Shown here piece after piece: positions 14,717-28,300 of a stretch of 64,000 bases of DNA (position 1 is the stretch's first letter; every line of letters begins with the position of its first letter). Location: positions 25,618,532 to 25,682,531 of the forward strand of contig NC_090131.1 of the NCBI RefSeq assembly GCF_040581485.1, given 5' to 3'. The position numbers and the translations under genes were made by a program. The notes under the pieces are model-generated. The model searched no databases, was not told the DNA's origin, and saw only the letters and a list, made by a program, of their open reading frames with translations. Source of the DNA: Linepithema humile (taxonomy: Eukaryota > Arthropoda > Insecta > Hymenoptera > Formicidae).

Positions 14717-17700
14717 TCATGAAAATGCGAGCATTCACAGCCGGTGCGAAACGCGCTTGTAAACGGTGCGTTGCTCCCTTGTGCCGGTTGCGTAAATACT
14801 TGCGTTCCTTTTGTGCTCTGGGATTCAATGCCCGCCGCACGCGAATACATATTTACAATGCTGCGCGGCGCGAGGAGTACGCAATGCGCGCGTGAAGATG
14901 TCCGAAATAAAAATCGCATTTGCGCTTCGCAATTTGCGTAATAAAGATATAAAATCAAACTGAAACTGTGAAATTAAATGATTCGCTGCTATTCTTGATT
15001 GATATTTGACGCAAGTTATTGACGCGAATACAATACAAATAACATTTATGTTACAGTTAAAGTTGGTGAATTAATTAATTTATCGTTTTACTATTAATTG
15101 TTTAAAAATCATGCTGGTTTAACGATACCGGCGCGGAGATTCTCGCGACGTTTCAACAGAACGACGTGCTATTTGTCGAGATCGTACATTATTTGCGACA
15201 ACCTTTCGAATCGGCGAGGATATCAAGGAGGAGAAGGAAGGGAAAAGCGATTTCACCCACTGAGTCGTATCTTCTCGCGTGCGTAAAACAATCCCGACGA
15301 AAAGGAATCGCCAGTTGGCGCGGCCGCGAATCGTGCTGCATCGCTACAAGGATCCATAATAAACGGGCGTGATCTCCCACTTCGCGCGTCCTCCGAGGCG
15401 AGGAATCCGCGCAGGACGTCGTTGCCGGCGAAGCGAGCGAGCCCGTTAAAATTTCACGACTAGCTCGCGCCCCGGTTGGTCGTAAAAAAAAATTGAATCC
15501 ATCGATCCGGCCGCCGCCTCGCCCGACGTCGCCGCTCTGCCTCGCCCGTTACGACTTACGTTCGTTCGGTACTTCGCGGGAAACGGTAACGTCTCTGATG
15601 CGCTTCGCGTCGTGTCTGCTCTCGCCTCGATGGGTCCTTACGAGGTCGTGCGACGCTCAGGGAAACGGCGAATTTAATAAAAAGCGCCGCGAGCTTTTAC
15701 GCGAGCGCGAAACGCCGCTGTAACGCCGCCGCTGACGTGATCGCGCGCGCGCGCGCGCGAGCTTTGGAATCCAATAAATTTTCATGTATATGCGACGGTG
15801 AAGTCGCTATAAAATTAGCGTCGCAGGCAGGAACTCACAGCGCGAAGCCCTGGCAAAGGGCGTTACTCGAAAATGGAGCCGCGAACAGGAGGTATTGCCC
15901 ATTAATGCTTATTAAAAATAGCCGTTCGATCGGAAGTCATTGCAAAATTATTATCGTTGAATTGATCGATATTTTTATCTCCTGCAATGTGCGATTAAGT
16001 TTTTACCTCTTACTATAAATTGCAAGCTATTAACAATTAATACTCAAGTACGCGTCATGTAAAATGTAAAAAGATGTTTGATATTTAAAATGCATGAAAA
16101 AATTAGATGGGTTCGGAATAAATTACGTTAATTAAGGCTAAGTGATGAAAGATCAAGGAAATAAGAATCGAGAAACAAGTCAAACAAGAGAGCGGTTTGT
16201 GGAATTCATTCATGTAAGAGAAAATAAACTACTGACGCAAGGTAGAAATTTTCATCTTGTAAATTTATAAACCTATCTTCATAAATATTAGATATTTGAC
16301 AATTTTTATTCGAACGAAATGACGCTCGTAGAATTACAATCGCAGCATTCGTTAAAAATAGCCGCAATTGAAACACTTTGGACCTACTTTTTTATACTTC
16401 ACACGTTCATTCAAGAGCTGAATCTCGCACGCTCGCGAATGTATGCAATTCCCCGAGTTTCTACATTTCCGAGCGCGACAGGAAGCGCGATGGTGGACCG
16501 AGACAAAGAGCCAGAGGTTCACCGGTACGCGCGAATATATCTGGTGCCACAGACACCGCCGCCGCCGCGTGGTGGCCGGCCAGGTACACCGAGAGCCCGA
16601 GTCAGTGAGTCGCAGTATTTGGGACAAGGTCAGAAGGTTCTGCGCTCCCCGGTTCGCCGAGACACTGAGAGTCGCCGCTCGCGCGGAGAGCGCGCTGCAC
16701 TTTCACTTCGCCCGTTCTGACGGCGTGCATTCGCAAATTGTAACTCTGATACCGCGATGCCACCGCGCTGCACTGCTGCGCTTCTCGAGCGAGAGAAGCG
16801 TGCTCCTGCAAAATTACGATCCTTCGCGTATGTATGTAAATTCGTGACCGAACGCCGCGAGATGACTGTGTAAATTCGGGCCTCGCAATGCTGCGAGCGA
16901 ATTCCGAAATTGGAAATTCCGTCGACATTTTGCTGTGCGCCTTATATAGATGTATTGCAAATTCGGTTCGACGGTTGAAAAGCAGTCGCTGCATCATGTA
17001 TGCATTGGATTATTTCTATTTTTAATGAGGCGCTTACAATAAACCGCTTCTGCGCTCATTAATTAGTAATCAATAAACTCTCGATTTGACAGACGTTAAT
17101 AAGATTTAAGCAGTGGCTGAAAAAAGGAAGCACGAGTAAAAATAGACTTGGTAAAAGCGTGGTAAAAGCTTCTATTTAGCAAAACATTTGGATTTAAATC
17201 TGCGATTGTCAAGGCACGTAAAAGAGGAGAATCAGAGGCAAACATATCCCGCTCGGCCTACATTTTTTATGCGTTTTTAAGGCTTACGAATAAAGCAGCT
17301 TCGCACATAATTTGTAAATCGGGTCATTCGAAATGTTATTTGTAAATGACATTTTGACGTGAACCGCGATATGTATTCGCATGTAAATCGCATGCGATAC
17401 ACCTTAAAAGTCGGACAATGCTGCTTAAACGAGACGTTACTAGCGAATGTTTTCGGAACGGCGCAAGTATATAACTACCACTACGCCGCGCTTGTTTAAT
17501 AATGCAGAACTTTCGCGCTTGCTATGAAAAGTGCAGAATAACGCGGGGCGCATTAATTCCTCTCTTACGCGTACTAGAAAAAATTTTTAAACTGCCGTAA
17601 ATCTCTCAAATTTATCTTGCAAAATTCACAAAAATAATGGCATCAAATTTATCCTAAATTATATTTCGCGAAAAATTCTGCGCGGAAAAATGTAACGATA

Positions 17701-19296
17701 CTAAAATAAATATCGCTCTGATGTGTTTAACACTATATTATTGCTTTTCGTACAATATATTGCGATTTACGTCGCAGCGATGTCGAGAAAAACCGGCGAA
17801 TATCGCCGATAAAATTCGCGACTCTCAGTCGACGTTCTCCGCGACGGCGAACGACGTCTTTACGTCGACTATAGTGATTCGATCGATGCTCCAAATGACC
17901 GGTTTCGCGATGAATCTTTTACGATCGTTCGTCATCGTCTCGTGACAAAGTGTGCGAGAGCGCTCGCCTCGGGTGCTTTGTCGCTTTTCTCGGACACGAC
18001 AATTAAAACTTCCGCGCGCATTAATCTCTTACGTGAAGGCATTATCACTCGCATGTGAGCACCGCGCTGCGAAACTACGGAAAATATGATATTACTGGCG
18101 CAGTTAGAAATTTTCGGCTTTTATCCAACTTGCTGATGTAATCCTTTCTCCTCATTTTTACTCGCATCGTGTAAAAAAAATTTCGTATTTATTTAATATT
18201 TTGAATTAAAGAGAACATATGTATGCTATATGAACAGTTTCGAAGAGCAATTTAATTTAAGTTAGTTGAGTCTAGCCAAAAATTGAAAAGTATAGAAGCA
18301 TCGCGTTCTATCGTTGCATTTTATCATTGCTTATTGCAGACGTTATTGAAATCTTTCTTAGAAGATAGAATGAGACTTGATATTATCTACTCACCAAATT
18401 ATTCAGAAAGTTAACGTCGCCTGAAACTACGCGCAGTTACCAAAAAGAGAGATTAAGTTAGCACAATCGATGCTTTTCACCTTCGCGATGTTTTAAAATC
18501 GACGCCATGGTCTACAAATAGCTTAAAACTTATCTATAAAAATTTATCTAAAAATGTTCCTCGTACGCGAATATCTAGTTTTCTCTATATTTTTGCAGTA
18601 TAACGAACCTTGAAAGTTTCATTAAAAAAATTCGAAAAGATAATAATGTTAAGTGCAAATTATCTCGCATATCGGAGAAGGCGTAGCATTTATTCGCCAC
18701 GGAAACGCACAACGGAAGTGAAGTGCGCGAGCATAGCGGAAAGATATTTTTGCACGCGATGACGTCGTCGAATTATTCCGTCGCTTTCGCAACACCGCGC
18801 CCCGCGTATCACTCGCGCCGCGTTGCGCCATTCGCAACGTAATAACGGCGTGTCATTTGTGCGCGTGTATCGTTTTCATTTCTCACAATCGGAGATTTTC
18901 GCGGTTCACGTCGCTCGATCGCGCGGAAGAATAACACCGCGGATCGCAAACGCGTCGCCTGTCATTAATTGCGACATTGAGAATGAGCTCCGCGCGAGCA
19001 ACATTTGCCCGTCGTAACGAGGCGGATGGTTCATTCGACGAAGCGATACACGAAGATGAATATTGCGAAAAAAATTATTAAGGAACGCGCGGTTGCAGTT
19101 GCCTGTTCGAAAAAATTGTATCCTCGAATATTCGTATATAATCCCCTTCTTCAAATAGATACACTTGCATTAATTATCAATCCTGTTTTGACAATTTCAA
19201 GCAGTTAATGTTTAATTCACAATGTCTAGCTTGTGAGAAGATGTGCATTTTTTTTATTCCCGCCACTGTTGAATATTATGTGCAAATGTTAATGCA
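14717..19296. other. Noncoding mosaic, no gene seen
   Basis: CpG-dense patches lie at about 15110-15900, 16420-16900, 17740-18100 and 18650-19060, separated by AT-rich DNA. Open frames of 60-134 codons occur in these patches on both strands at once and carry no domain or splice context. Confidence 0.55.
15742..15759. repeat. (CG)9 tract, Z-DNA prone
   Basis: A pure alternating CG run lies inside a CpG-rich island. Alternating purine-pyrimidine tracts of this kind favour Z-DNA under negative supercoiling. Confidence 0.9.
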
Positions 19297-19818
19297 CTAA
19301 AGAACATGAGGACGCGCGTAAAGACGGGCGCAAAAATGTGGGACACTCGAGACGGGGGTTGGTGGGGGTGGACAGAAGACGCTCAGTTGCTGTCCGCGAC
19401 TGCGGTTGGCACAATGGCCATTGAAAACAGAAAATAAGCGCCATTGTTCGGCGCTTTTCAGAATCGATATTTGCGAGTACAACATCGACGCGCGTCGCGA
19501 GTACGCGGCGCGGCGTGATTTGAAGCGCAGATTAAAAATAAAGGGGACACACGTCGATGCGCGGGCCTCGGTCGATCTAGTCGCGCGCACGTGAACATCG
19601 AACGCTGTTTCATGACAAAGATAGACCACGTGACGGTGCACTACGTCAACAGGGAACAATGGCAACGAGTGCACTGTGCCGCTTTTGTTTTTTTTTTCGC
19701 CGGTAATTGGTAGCGCCTGTGTCTTCGAGTCGGGCGAACGGCCCGCAAAAGTGTCGCTGATAACGATTGTTAAATACACGAATGCGAGAACAATGAGCGA
19801 TTGAGCGATTAAGCTCAT
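19297..19818 (-). CDS. Candidate secreted-peptide frame, unverified
   Basis: A 173-codon minus-strand frame starts at 19818. Residues 2-26 resemble a secretory signal: short polar start, a hydrophobic core LIVLAFVYLTIVIS, then DTFAG with small residues at a possible cleavage site. Residues 27-60 are polar, with KTQALPITGEKK. Beyond about residue 60 the frame runs into CpG-rich sequence with Arg/Ser/His and a poly-Pro stretch that looks noncoding, so a real gene would probably splice before there; no canonical donor is obvious. No domain or homologue is recognised. An opposing 62-codon frame overlaps it. It could be a signal-peptide exon or pure chance. Confidence 0.15.
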   Translation of the reverse strand: MSLIAQSLIVLAFVYLTIVISDTFAGRSPDSKTQALPITGEKKNKSGTVHSLPLFPVDVVHRHVVYLCHETAFDVHVRATRSTEARASTCVPFIFNLRFKSRRAAYSRRASMLYSQISILKSAEQWRLFSVFNGHCANRSRGQQLSVFCPPPPTPVSSVPHFCARLYARPHVL

Positions 19819-22800
19819 GTATCGTTTCTTTCAAAGCATTATGTTCGAAAATGTTCATATATGCTTCTTAATTTCATTAAAAACTTCGTCGAGTTTTTGA
19901 ATTTCATCGCAAATTTTTCAAATTCGATAACACTTCGGTGCATCAATTTAGTTTCATGTGTTATATTTTTATGATACTTTTTATCACAAAAGTTAGTTCA
20001 AAATTTTACAGTGGAAATATCTGTAATACTTGAATATACTGAAATATCTTCTCTTCTGTATAATAAACGTCTGATTATTATCCGTATTTTCTACTTTTTC
20101 GATAAATAAATAGAAATGTATTTTTATAAAAAAATATCTCATTTTCTAGTTTCAACGTTGGACATAAATTGATACAGCTAGATCATAATTTAATTTGTAT
20201 TCTTATCTGTTCCATAATGCGAACATAAATTTTAAAAGTTATTTTATTTTTCATCTTTCAAAAGCACATTTACTCCGCGTTGTATAAAATTAAAAAAAAT
20301 ATATCTCGACGAGAGCATCAAAGGGCAAATCAAATAGTTCCTTCGGTGTGAAACAAACGATTAAAATGATGCATCTTTCGCGGCAATATGTCATAAGTTC
20401 TGTCTTTGTCCAAGGAGCATATTTATGCTCGCCTGTGTATGCTCGGGCCGCCTTTGTGTAAGCTCGATGTCGGTGGTACAGTTCGAGAAGTAGCCAGCTT
20501 GTGTATTTTCCAATGTAGAACCAGCCGCCACGTGGATGAGAAACAATCGTCGCTGTCAATCGTCCTGCTACCAGCGACAGCAGGCACTCAACGTCCATTA
20601 CATTACACGGGCACGTTTTCCATTTTGATTGATCCAAGGTCGATCGATAGCACAGTTATAGGTGTGCAGGATTTAATTCGACAAACATTTTTTTTTAATT
20701 TGGCAGATTTTCGTCAACAGCAATTTCGATCTCAAACTGTCGTTAACACTTTTTATTTTAAGATGTTACTCGAAGAAATACAATAACACAAGTAATTTAA
20801 GCTGGAGAAAATAAATTTTGCGAAATTTTCGATAAAATAAAAAAAAGAATTCTCGTGTCTAGTTGTTATAATTCACTGTTGTGCAGAAGACGAGCATCAT
20901 CTATCCGTTGTAAATAATTCGAAGACGCGCACAAATTTATCTCGTATACGAGTTTAGCCGACGTAAATATACGATGTGATTAAAGAGCGCATTAATTACG
21001 ATCTAGTTAATGTTTTCAAATTTTTGCCCGTATTCGCAATCTAAGTCGCCTATAAATCACAAGCGAATACGCAGTCATAAATCCATGCCGATACATCACC
21101 GAATCAGCGCCTTTGAGTCGTTTTATCGGAGGAGAAACCTGATTTAATGCGGAAGGGTTACTAAATTAGATACAGCAGCAGTTGCACGCGAACGTTGCAT
21201 TATTATTGCCGTGGACACTATTATGTGGGCTGATGTGGAATTCGAAAGAAATGAATCGCATGTACGCAGCGCGCGACGGTGCACCGACAATCGTACGAAC
21301 GATCTCGGAACGATAGCGCCCCAAGTATCGTTTTTAATTGTACGGCGCCATTTTTAGCGAGGCGTGCGATTCCCGCATCGCCGCAAGGCGCAATGAAACC
21401 GGCAGGCACGCGAAACATCGCTCTGTGTCACTGTCGCTCATCGGGGCAGAAAAACGTACAGTTCGCAGACACGCGCGTATAGTTTAGGCCGCGCACAAGC
21501 ACTTGAATATTTGTCGTAAGTTGGCAGTGATGAATTGTTGAATTTTGGATGTCTTCCTGGAAAATTCTTGGCGTGTTGAGAGATAAACTCATGTTAGCTC
21601 GCAGCGTTTTCTTTTAAATTTGCAATATAGGTTTCAATTTTCTCAAGTAGAAAATAGGACTTTTATAACTGGGACAGATTGCCTACATTTAAACGGATAT
21701 ACGATTTACGTTTATAGTTTTTATATAAATTATATGTGACATTTTCAAATTTTCGATCTGCGCTAAATATTCATATAAATTTAGAGTTAAGAACTGTCCG
21801 CTTGTTATGACAATGACCGCAATCTATCATTCCACAGCTCATTGTGTTACATATCGATGGAAACATAAAAATGTAAATGTGCGAATATCTCGGAATGGGA
21901 TAAGTGGCAGTTGCCACTACTCTGTTTAGTAGTAGTTGTACTTGTTGGACGTCGACAGTTATTGGCTATTCCGACTCGCGGGGTGATATTTTGCGCTAAG
22001 CAACGTTTCTACAAAAAACCGCTATAAATGACCATCTCGATACGGAATCTAGATTCTATCGCAAATATTCCTACAATTTTGATAGAAACTTATTACACTT
22101 AAAAAAATTAAAATGTATTTTTTTACTGTTCTTTAAATTATGTATTAAATTTTTTTATATTTTAAGTAATATTTGAAGTGATAACAAAGGAAGAACAAAC
22201 ATGACAAACAGACATTTATACTTTGGAGACAAGATGACATTACGTTCGAATGACGCAAGATTGCAACAGATATGCTAATTGTTACTCTCGGTCTGATTAT
22301 AATTTTACTGCCGTTGATTTCGCTCGGAATCACCGTCGCGCCGCTGGAAGCGCAACGTTGCAAAGCCGTACGTTCACTTAAGCACGCTCATTTATATTAC
22401 GATCGCGCGAACGCATTGCCCCTCGTATAATTTCCGATTCGTTACGCCGAGTTCTACGTCTACACAAAAAGGCGGGCGATATCGTTCACGATCGATCGGG
22501 TTCTCTCTCCGCGAATGGAATCGCGCGCGCGCGCGCTCGGCCTCGTCACCACGGCTTACCATCGACGGTTCGTCGTCTCACGACGCGGCGGCTGCACCAC
22601 CGCTTGATACCGGAAGCGACGATGATCGCATTATTAATTAACGCGTGGTCTCATCACGGGTTACACGGCCGGCTACAGAGACGTTGTACCGCGTCCTCGT
22701 AGTGCACTCAGCAATTCCTGTACATGCATAGAGGTGCGTGTTCGTTGGCTGCTTCGATATTTATGGCACCTCATCGGTATGATAATTGCCTGTATGTATG

Positions 22801-25236
22801 GCAAGCAATTTTTACAATTATAATGCGAATTTACTACCACTTGTTTTAATTAATTCCAAAGTATTGCTTATTCAGTGAAGTAACACGATAGTACGGCGAG
22901 TAGCACGATCTATCAAGCAAATATTGTTTACGTTAATAATGCGTACATCGCACAAATATCTTCCGCGATAATGTAGCGTAAATATGCAAATAACATTCGC
23001 AGATTCGAGCGCGCCGTTTATCCTTCCAGCATTTGCTTCCTTCTCGTCTAAATTGGAGCAAGTGGAAGGAAAAATGAAGAAATCCGACATGGAGTCTCGC
23101 GGCGCACCGCCCACGGGATTAATTTATTCACGATGGGCATTAAAGCCACGGACGAAAAACCCGTTCGGGCCCGCGTCCCGGCACCACTCTCTCTCTCTCT
23201 CTCTCTCCGCGTCTCCTCCTTCGCTCGCCATGACGCGGCCTGCCATCGTGACGCGAGGAGCAGTATCCCTGAATTTCCGTGACGGATCGTTTCCTTGGAG
23301 CATCGCGAACGATCCGGCCGGCTTGATCGATCGACGTGAGAGCGCCGTCCTTGAAGTGGTCGTCCTATCTCTTTCTCTGTCTCATGTTCTCTCGCGGGCG
23401 AGCGCGCGCGAGTACTTCGGACGGTATGAAAGAGCAAGCGAGCAAGTGAGCGAGAGGCCCCTCTGCCGGCAAGGGACGGGCGAACCACGGCACACAAAGA
23501 GAGTTAGAAGTTTCTTTGTCGCGTTAGAGCTACGTGTATGTGTGTGTGTTGCGGCATTCGGCAACGCACATGCCGCGGTCTAGGCAAGATGGCGTATTCT
23601 CCTCTCCGTCCCCGTGAAGGGGAGTAGGCTTGGACGCGGGGTCTACGGACGGAAGAGGGGCCCGCGGACCGGGCAGGACCGCGGGGGCCACGGGGGGACG
23701 ATTTCAGACCGTTGGAGGCCGTCCGGTTCCCCAAGTCGCATTAGAGAACGCTCGAGGATTATTACTTGCGCCGGCGGCGACCGCGCGATCCTCCGGCATC
23801 CGCATAATAAATCCGCGCATCTCGCAGGACGATTTCTAACGCGTCGTTCGTGCCCTCGTGTATCGGCATTCGCAGATTTATCGCGGCACGTGAAATATTT
23901 TCGCGACGCCGGCCGCGTATTGAAGAGATGCGCGATACGATCGAGCTCGCGATAAACATGTAGCTGGAAGGATCGTTCTTGGTTCCTCGCACAAGAACGC
24001 TCGTGATCGGAAGATTCTTCAAACTTATGGTGCTTTTAGAGCTTTAGACGAGATATGTATTGCAATATCATAATTTCATTACTTTGAAAATAAATTTTTA
24101 TCGCTTTTTTTTAAATAAACTATATGTAGATTAAAAAGATATTTTGCATTGTACTTCTTAATTAAATTTTTTTATCTAAAGTCAAATTTTTCTGCAAAAA
24201 AATTAATCCCAAATTTGCCAAGAGAGTTATTAAAGCTAAAAAAATAAAAGTATACACATTTTAATTAACTCGTACGTGTAACAGTTTATAATTAATCACA
24301 TTTGAATTAATCTGCTACTTAGCATTTATATTTCTTACAGCTGCATACTTTTTGCAAATCTACGAACATGTAATTTTGAAATTATTAAATTCCTATTCTC
24401 TTTCTCATATCCTTAATTGAGAAAAGATTGTGTTACCGAGATCTAACAACCGATGTTTAAAAGTTCATAGGTTCTCACAACTAATTATAAAATATCTCTC
24501 TCTCTCAACCGCGTAATCCACTCAACATGCTAAACACATTGTATCTCGAAGGACGATTGCTAGGAATTACTTGAGAAACTCAACGAATCGAATCAGGAAA
24601 ATGTATCGAGCTGCGCTGTTAGATCCAATGATGGATACGCTTCTTCCACAAGGAGACACTTGATATTTCCGCATACGTGCCAACACCTTCTCTTTCGATC
24701 GATTTTTAATACAAAGCCGAAGCTCATATACGCAAATTGCGCCGACGATACGTGCGAGATCTCTTAAATATGCAATGCATTAATTAACATAATTTTGCAA
24801 GAAAAAAAAAAACGTTTTTCCGATAAACAGTGCTGTCAAAGTCTTAGTGTCAAGTTTACTTCTTGCAATTTTTCGCAGCAAAACAGGTTACATAAGATTT
24901 CTGATAGTCAAAGTGCGTCATAGAAGTATTCCTAAAATTACGAATTATGCAATCGAATTGCGTTTGCAATCGACACATCGTACGTCGCAACACGATGTAT
25001 TAAGGGTACGCGCATGAGAATGATTGATGAATGCTTTGTGGAAAATGTCGTAATGATAACTTAATAATGTGATTAGCTGCATTACACACCGATACTGTTA
25101 ACTTAGGTTGACTTTTCACTTTAATGAAAAATGATTCATGGCGAAGAAAACTGAAGTTGCAAGCATAAGTATATTTTTAAAATTAAAAATTTGTGATTAA
25201 AAAATTAATAATTAACAATTAATTTTTGCTTTTTGA
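19819..25236. other. Noncoding mosaic, no gene seen
   Basis: AT-rich blocks (19820-20300, 20780-21180, 21520-22370, 24030-25230) alternate with CpG-rich ones (20330-20650, 21200-21490, 22370-22720, 22980-24010). A 115-codon minus frame (20290-20637) and a 126-codon plus frame (20406-20786) overlap each other and are unrecognised. The CpG-rich block near 23580 has a YY1/Pho-like caagatggcg. Confidence 0.5.
23185..23208. repeat. (CT)n microsatellite
   Basis: A 24-bp CT run lies in the CpG-rich block 22980-24010. It causes the Ser/Leu repeats in the plus-strand frame there. Confidence 0.93.
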
Positions 25237-25302
25237 GCTCACTTGATATAATTTCTAACTAACTTGATTATAATTTCTAGCTCACTTGATTGTAATTTCC
25301 AG
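25237..25302. repeat. 22-bp minisatellite, 3 copies
   Basis: Three tandem units of about 22 bp begin gctcacttgatataatttct, then actaacttgattataattt..., then gctcacttgattgtaattt.... They differ by a few substitutions and one small indel, so this is an old local duplication in AT-rich DNA. Confidence 0.85.
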
Positions 25303-28300
25303 CATTTCGAAACACTTAATCAATGTTTATAAAAATTGATCGTCAAGTACGGATGATAGCAACACAATTTCTCGAACAAAAGTTTTTAGGAGACATTTTC
25401 GCGGCCACAGGATGTCAGTCGGCAAATCTGTTCCGATTTGCTCGATGAAACGGAGACTAGGTCGAGTGGCGAGTCACGATGTTACGAAGCGCCTCGAGAA
25501 ATTGGACGCGCGGCCCCTCGAAGGGCATTTCGCAATGCGATTGCCGGGAAGATTGGCACGGGATATTAGAAGCCGATGGAAAACTAGCCACTCAAAGGTT
25601 ATTTTCTGCGATTTTATCGCAACCGGCAGGCACCTACTTTCGAGTCGTAGGAAAGAAAAGTGATATAGTGCGGCGCGCATTTGCCTCTCCGCGCGATACG
25701 CCGCGTTTAAACATAGCGCTGCACCGCGAGAATGCGACAGTGTTATGTTATGATTATGTTAACTGCTAGTTAGACCGCAGTGCTTAATTGATCGCAGTAT
25801 TTTACAAAGTTATCGAGTTAAAACTGTCATTAAGGCGATCGTAAAAAGTGACAGTAATAGAATTATGTACTGTAAATTTATTCATCGAAAATTCGTCATT
25901 TATGAAGTTCTTGAGCTTAATATTCTGACAGTAAAAATTTCATACACTGCAATGGCAGTGAGATGTAAAATTGAAAATACCACACTTAACACAGTAAAAA
26001 CAAAAAAATGTTATATATCAAGCTAATCTTTCATCATTCAACATTGATATGTGAATATTTGGTCGTAATAATTAAATTGCGCAGCTAACGATAAAATAAT
26101 AAAGAAAACCAAGAAATTCTGTGTCGAAATCGCATCAAACTCAATTTCGCGCGATCAGCATTCTAAGAAATCGACTTCGGCGTACATTTTGAGCTTTCCT
26201 CTCTCCCTCCCGCTGCACTGAGCAATGCCGATAATGCGTCTCAATGATTCGCACGCGTATGCGTGTAGACGTCAGGAGCGGTTTGTGCCACTGACTGGCC
26301 AGTTCGTTTCTAGGACAGCCAGTTTTTCATGTGATTTTCGCGCCGTGTCTAACATGTACACCACACGGCCCGGTCTAACCTTCTTTCATATACCAGCGGT
26401 GCGATCGCGATCGGCGATACGGCAACCGGTCGATCACGGCGACGATAACGCAAACGATTTTTCCCGCGACCGAACGCGCTGGCCGACGACGCGACTTTTG
26501 CCCATCCGCGCTGTAACGCTTGTCTCTGGTTCCCCTTCGAATCTCCGTCGTTTACGTAATTCAAGGTTTTTTGCAAGGGAATGACGAAATCACGGAAATA
26601 TGTACGCCGAGATGCATCCGGCTGCGACCTCCGGCAGCCTCGAGAAATACGCGCTCTGATTTAATCGAACAGGTTCGATCAACGCGAGTCTATAGTATTA
26701 AATTCCTCAGGAGACATCAAGAATTGATTCTGAAATAGTGTCGTCTACAGTCTACATATTGAGTATTTAAGGCAATTATTTTATATCAGAATGTCTAGAC
26801 TATTATTTCGTCAATAATCCAAGTATACGCGCGGTGAAATGCAACAGTTATGGTCGATTACTAGTTATTGCCAATTTACTTATCCTAGATATAATAATAA
26901 TAATAATAGTTTACATAGAAATTCTATACATAAACTAAACTTAGCTTGTTGTTGCTTGTTGTGATCAAAATTATCTCATCTAGCATCAAATTGAAACGGA
27001 TATTAAATTGCGATTGCAATGTTCATTACGTATTTGTTTAAATGGTATATAAATTTGCTACGTTAGATTGCTCTGTTACATTTTAGATTATCGTAATAGT
27101 AAGCATTCTAAACTCTATCCTTTTTTGCATATTTTACTTTTAATATTCAATGAATCTATGTTACATTTATATCGCATCGGCAGTACAAGTTTTATCATAC
27201 TTTTTTTTATAGAAATGCAAAAATAAGGTTCTTGTGAGGATTACAATTTTATCTTGCTTATTCATTGCGTCAAATCTTAATCCCTGGATAGGCCGATATA
27301 ATTTGTTTGTTTGACGAATGCAGTGACTCGGTCTCGATGGCAGCGCAAGTATCCAAGGTGAATGGAACGAGAATACTCGATAAAAATGCAATTAAGATTG
27401 CGCTTGGGGTGGCAGTGAACGCCGATTGCTATTACGGTCAACGGAAATGTATTTTTTTTCGGGGCGCGCCGCGGACAAGAGAACGGCGAACTCTGCAAAA
27501 TTTTCCTTGAGCGAAATTCCTCCCGTTTTCGAATTAACATACTCTTCTGAGTATTGTTCTAAAACAATAGTCGCGTTTTATTTACATACGATTGATTACA
27601 CTTTCGCTGTAAAGTGAGCACATTCATAGACTGTTTCTACGAGTTGCAGTGGTAAATTTTTTAATGTACAGCTATTTTAAATTTTTGAAACTCTTATCAT
27701 TCTAAATTGATATTTATATTTGAATTCAGAATTCTGTGAAAATAATTTTTTTCATAATATTCATTTATATCAATTAATTTATCGAGCCATGATAAAAAAA
27801 AATTAATGCATTTTACAATTTATTTTATATTCAAATATTATTATTTATGAATATATTAATTTTAGTAATATAAAAAAAGTGAACGTGATGCTGCGAACGA
27901 AATTTAAGATTTGTTTTTCACTTGGAATAAAAAACACGAGAATCTTTAATGTTGAAAAACGCGACAGGGCGTATCGTACAAATTCGAGAGCAAGGATAAG
28001 TATATCAGCGCATGACGATTACTCCAATTAGAACCTCGTAAATTTAAGCGCGCGATAAATATACGATGACCGATAACTATATGCTACTTCTCGTCTTATC
28101 AGCGTCAAAAGACCAGGAGACGAAACGGTGCCGGTGCGGTTTCGGCGAGCGCTTCGTCGTCGATCAGCGCTGATATTGTGTATGCGTCGACACATACACA
28201 TACCCGCACACACGTATATACGCGCGCGCGCGCGCGCGCGCACGCGTGCACACGGGCACCAGGAGCACGGGTATTTGGCACAAGGCCGACATTAGCATCT

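Noticed and set aside
20290..20786. Overlapping 115-codon (minus) and 126-codon (plus) frames
   Set aside because: Both strands are open over the same DNA and neither shows a domain, signal or splice context. At most one could be real and I see no reason to choose.
23580..23600. Polycomb response element suggested by a YY1/Pho site near CT repeats
   Set aside because: One Pho-like site and a common microsatellite are not enough to call a PRE.
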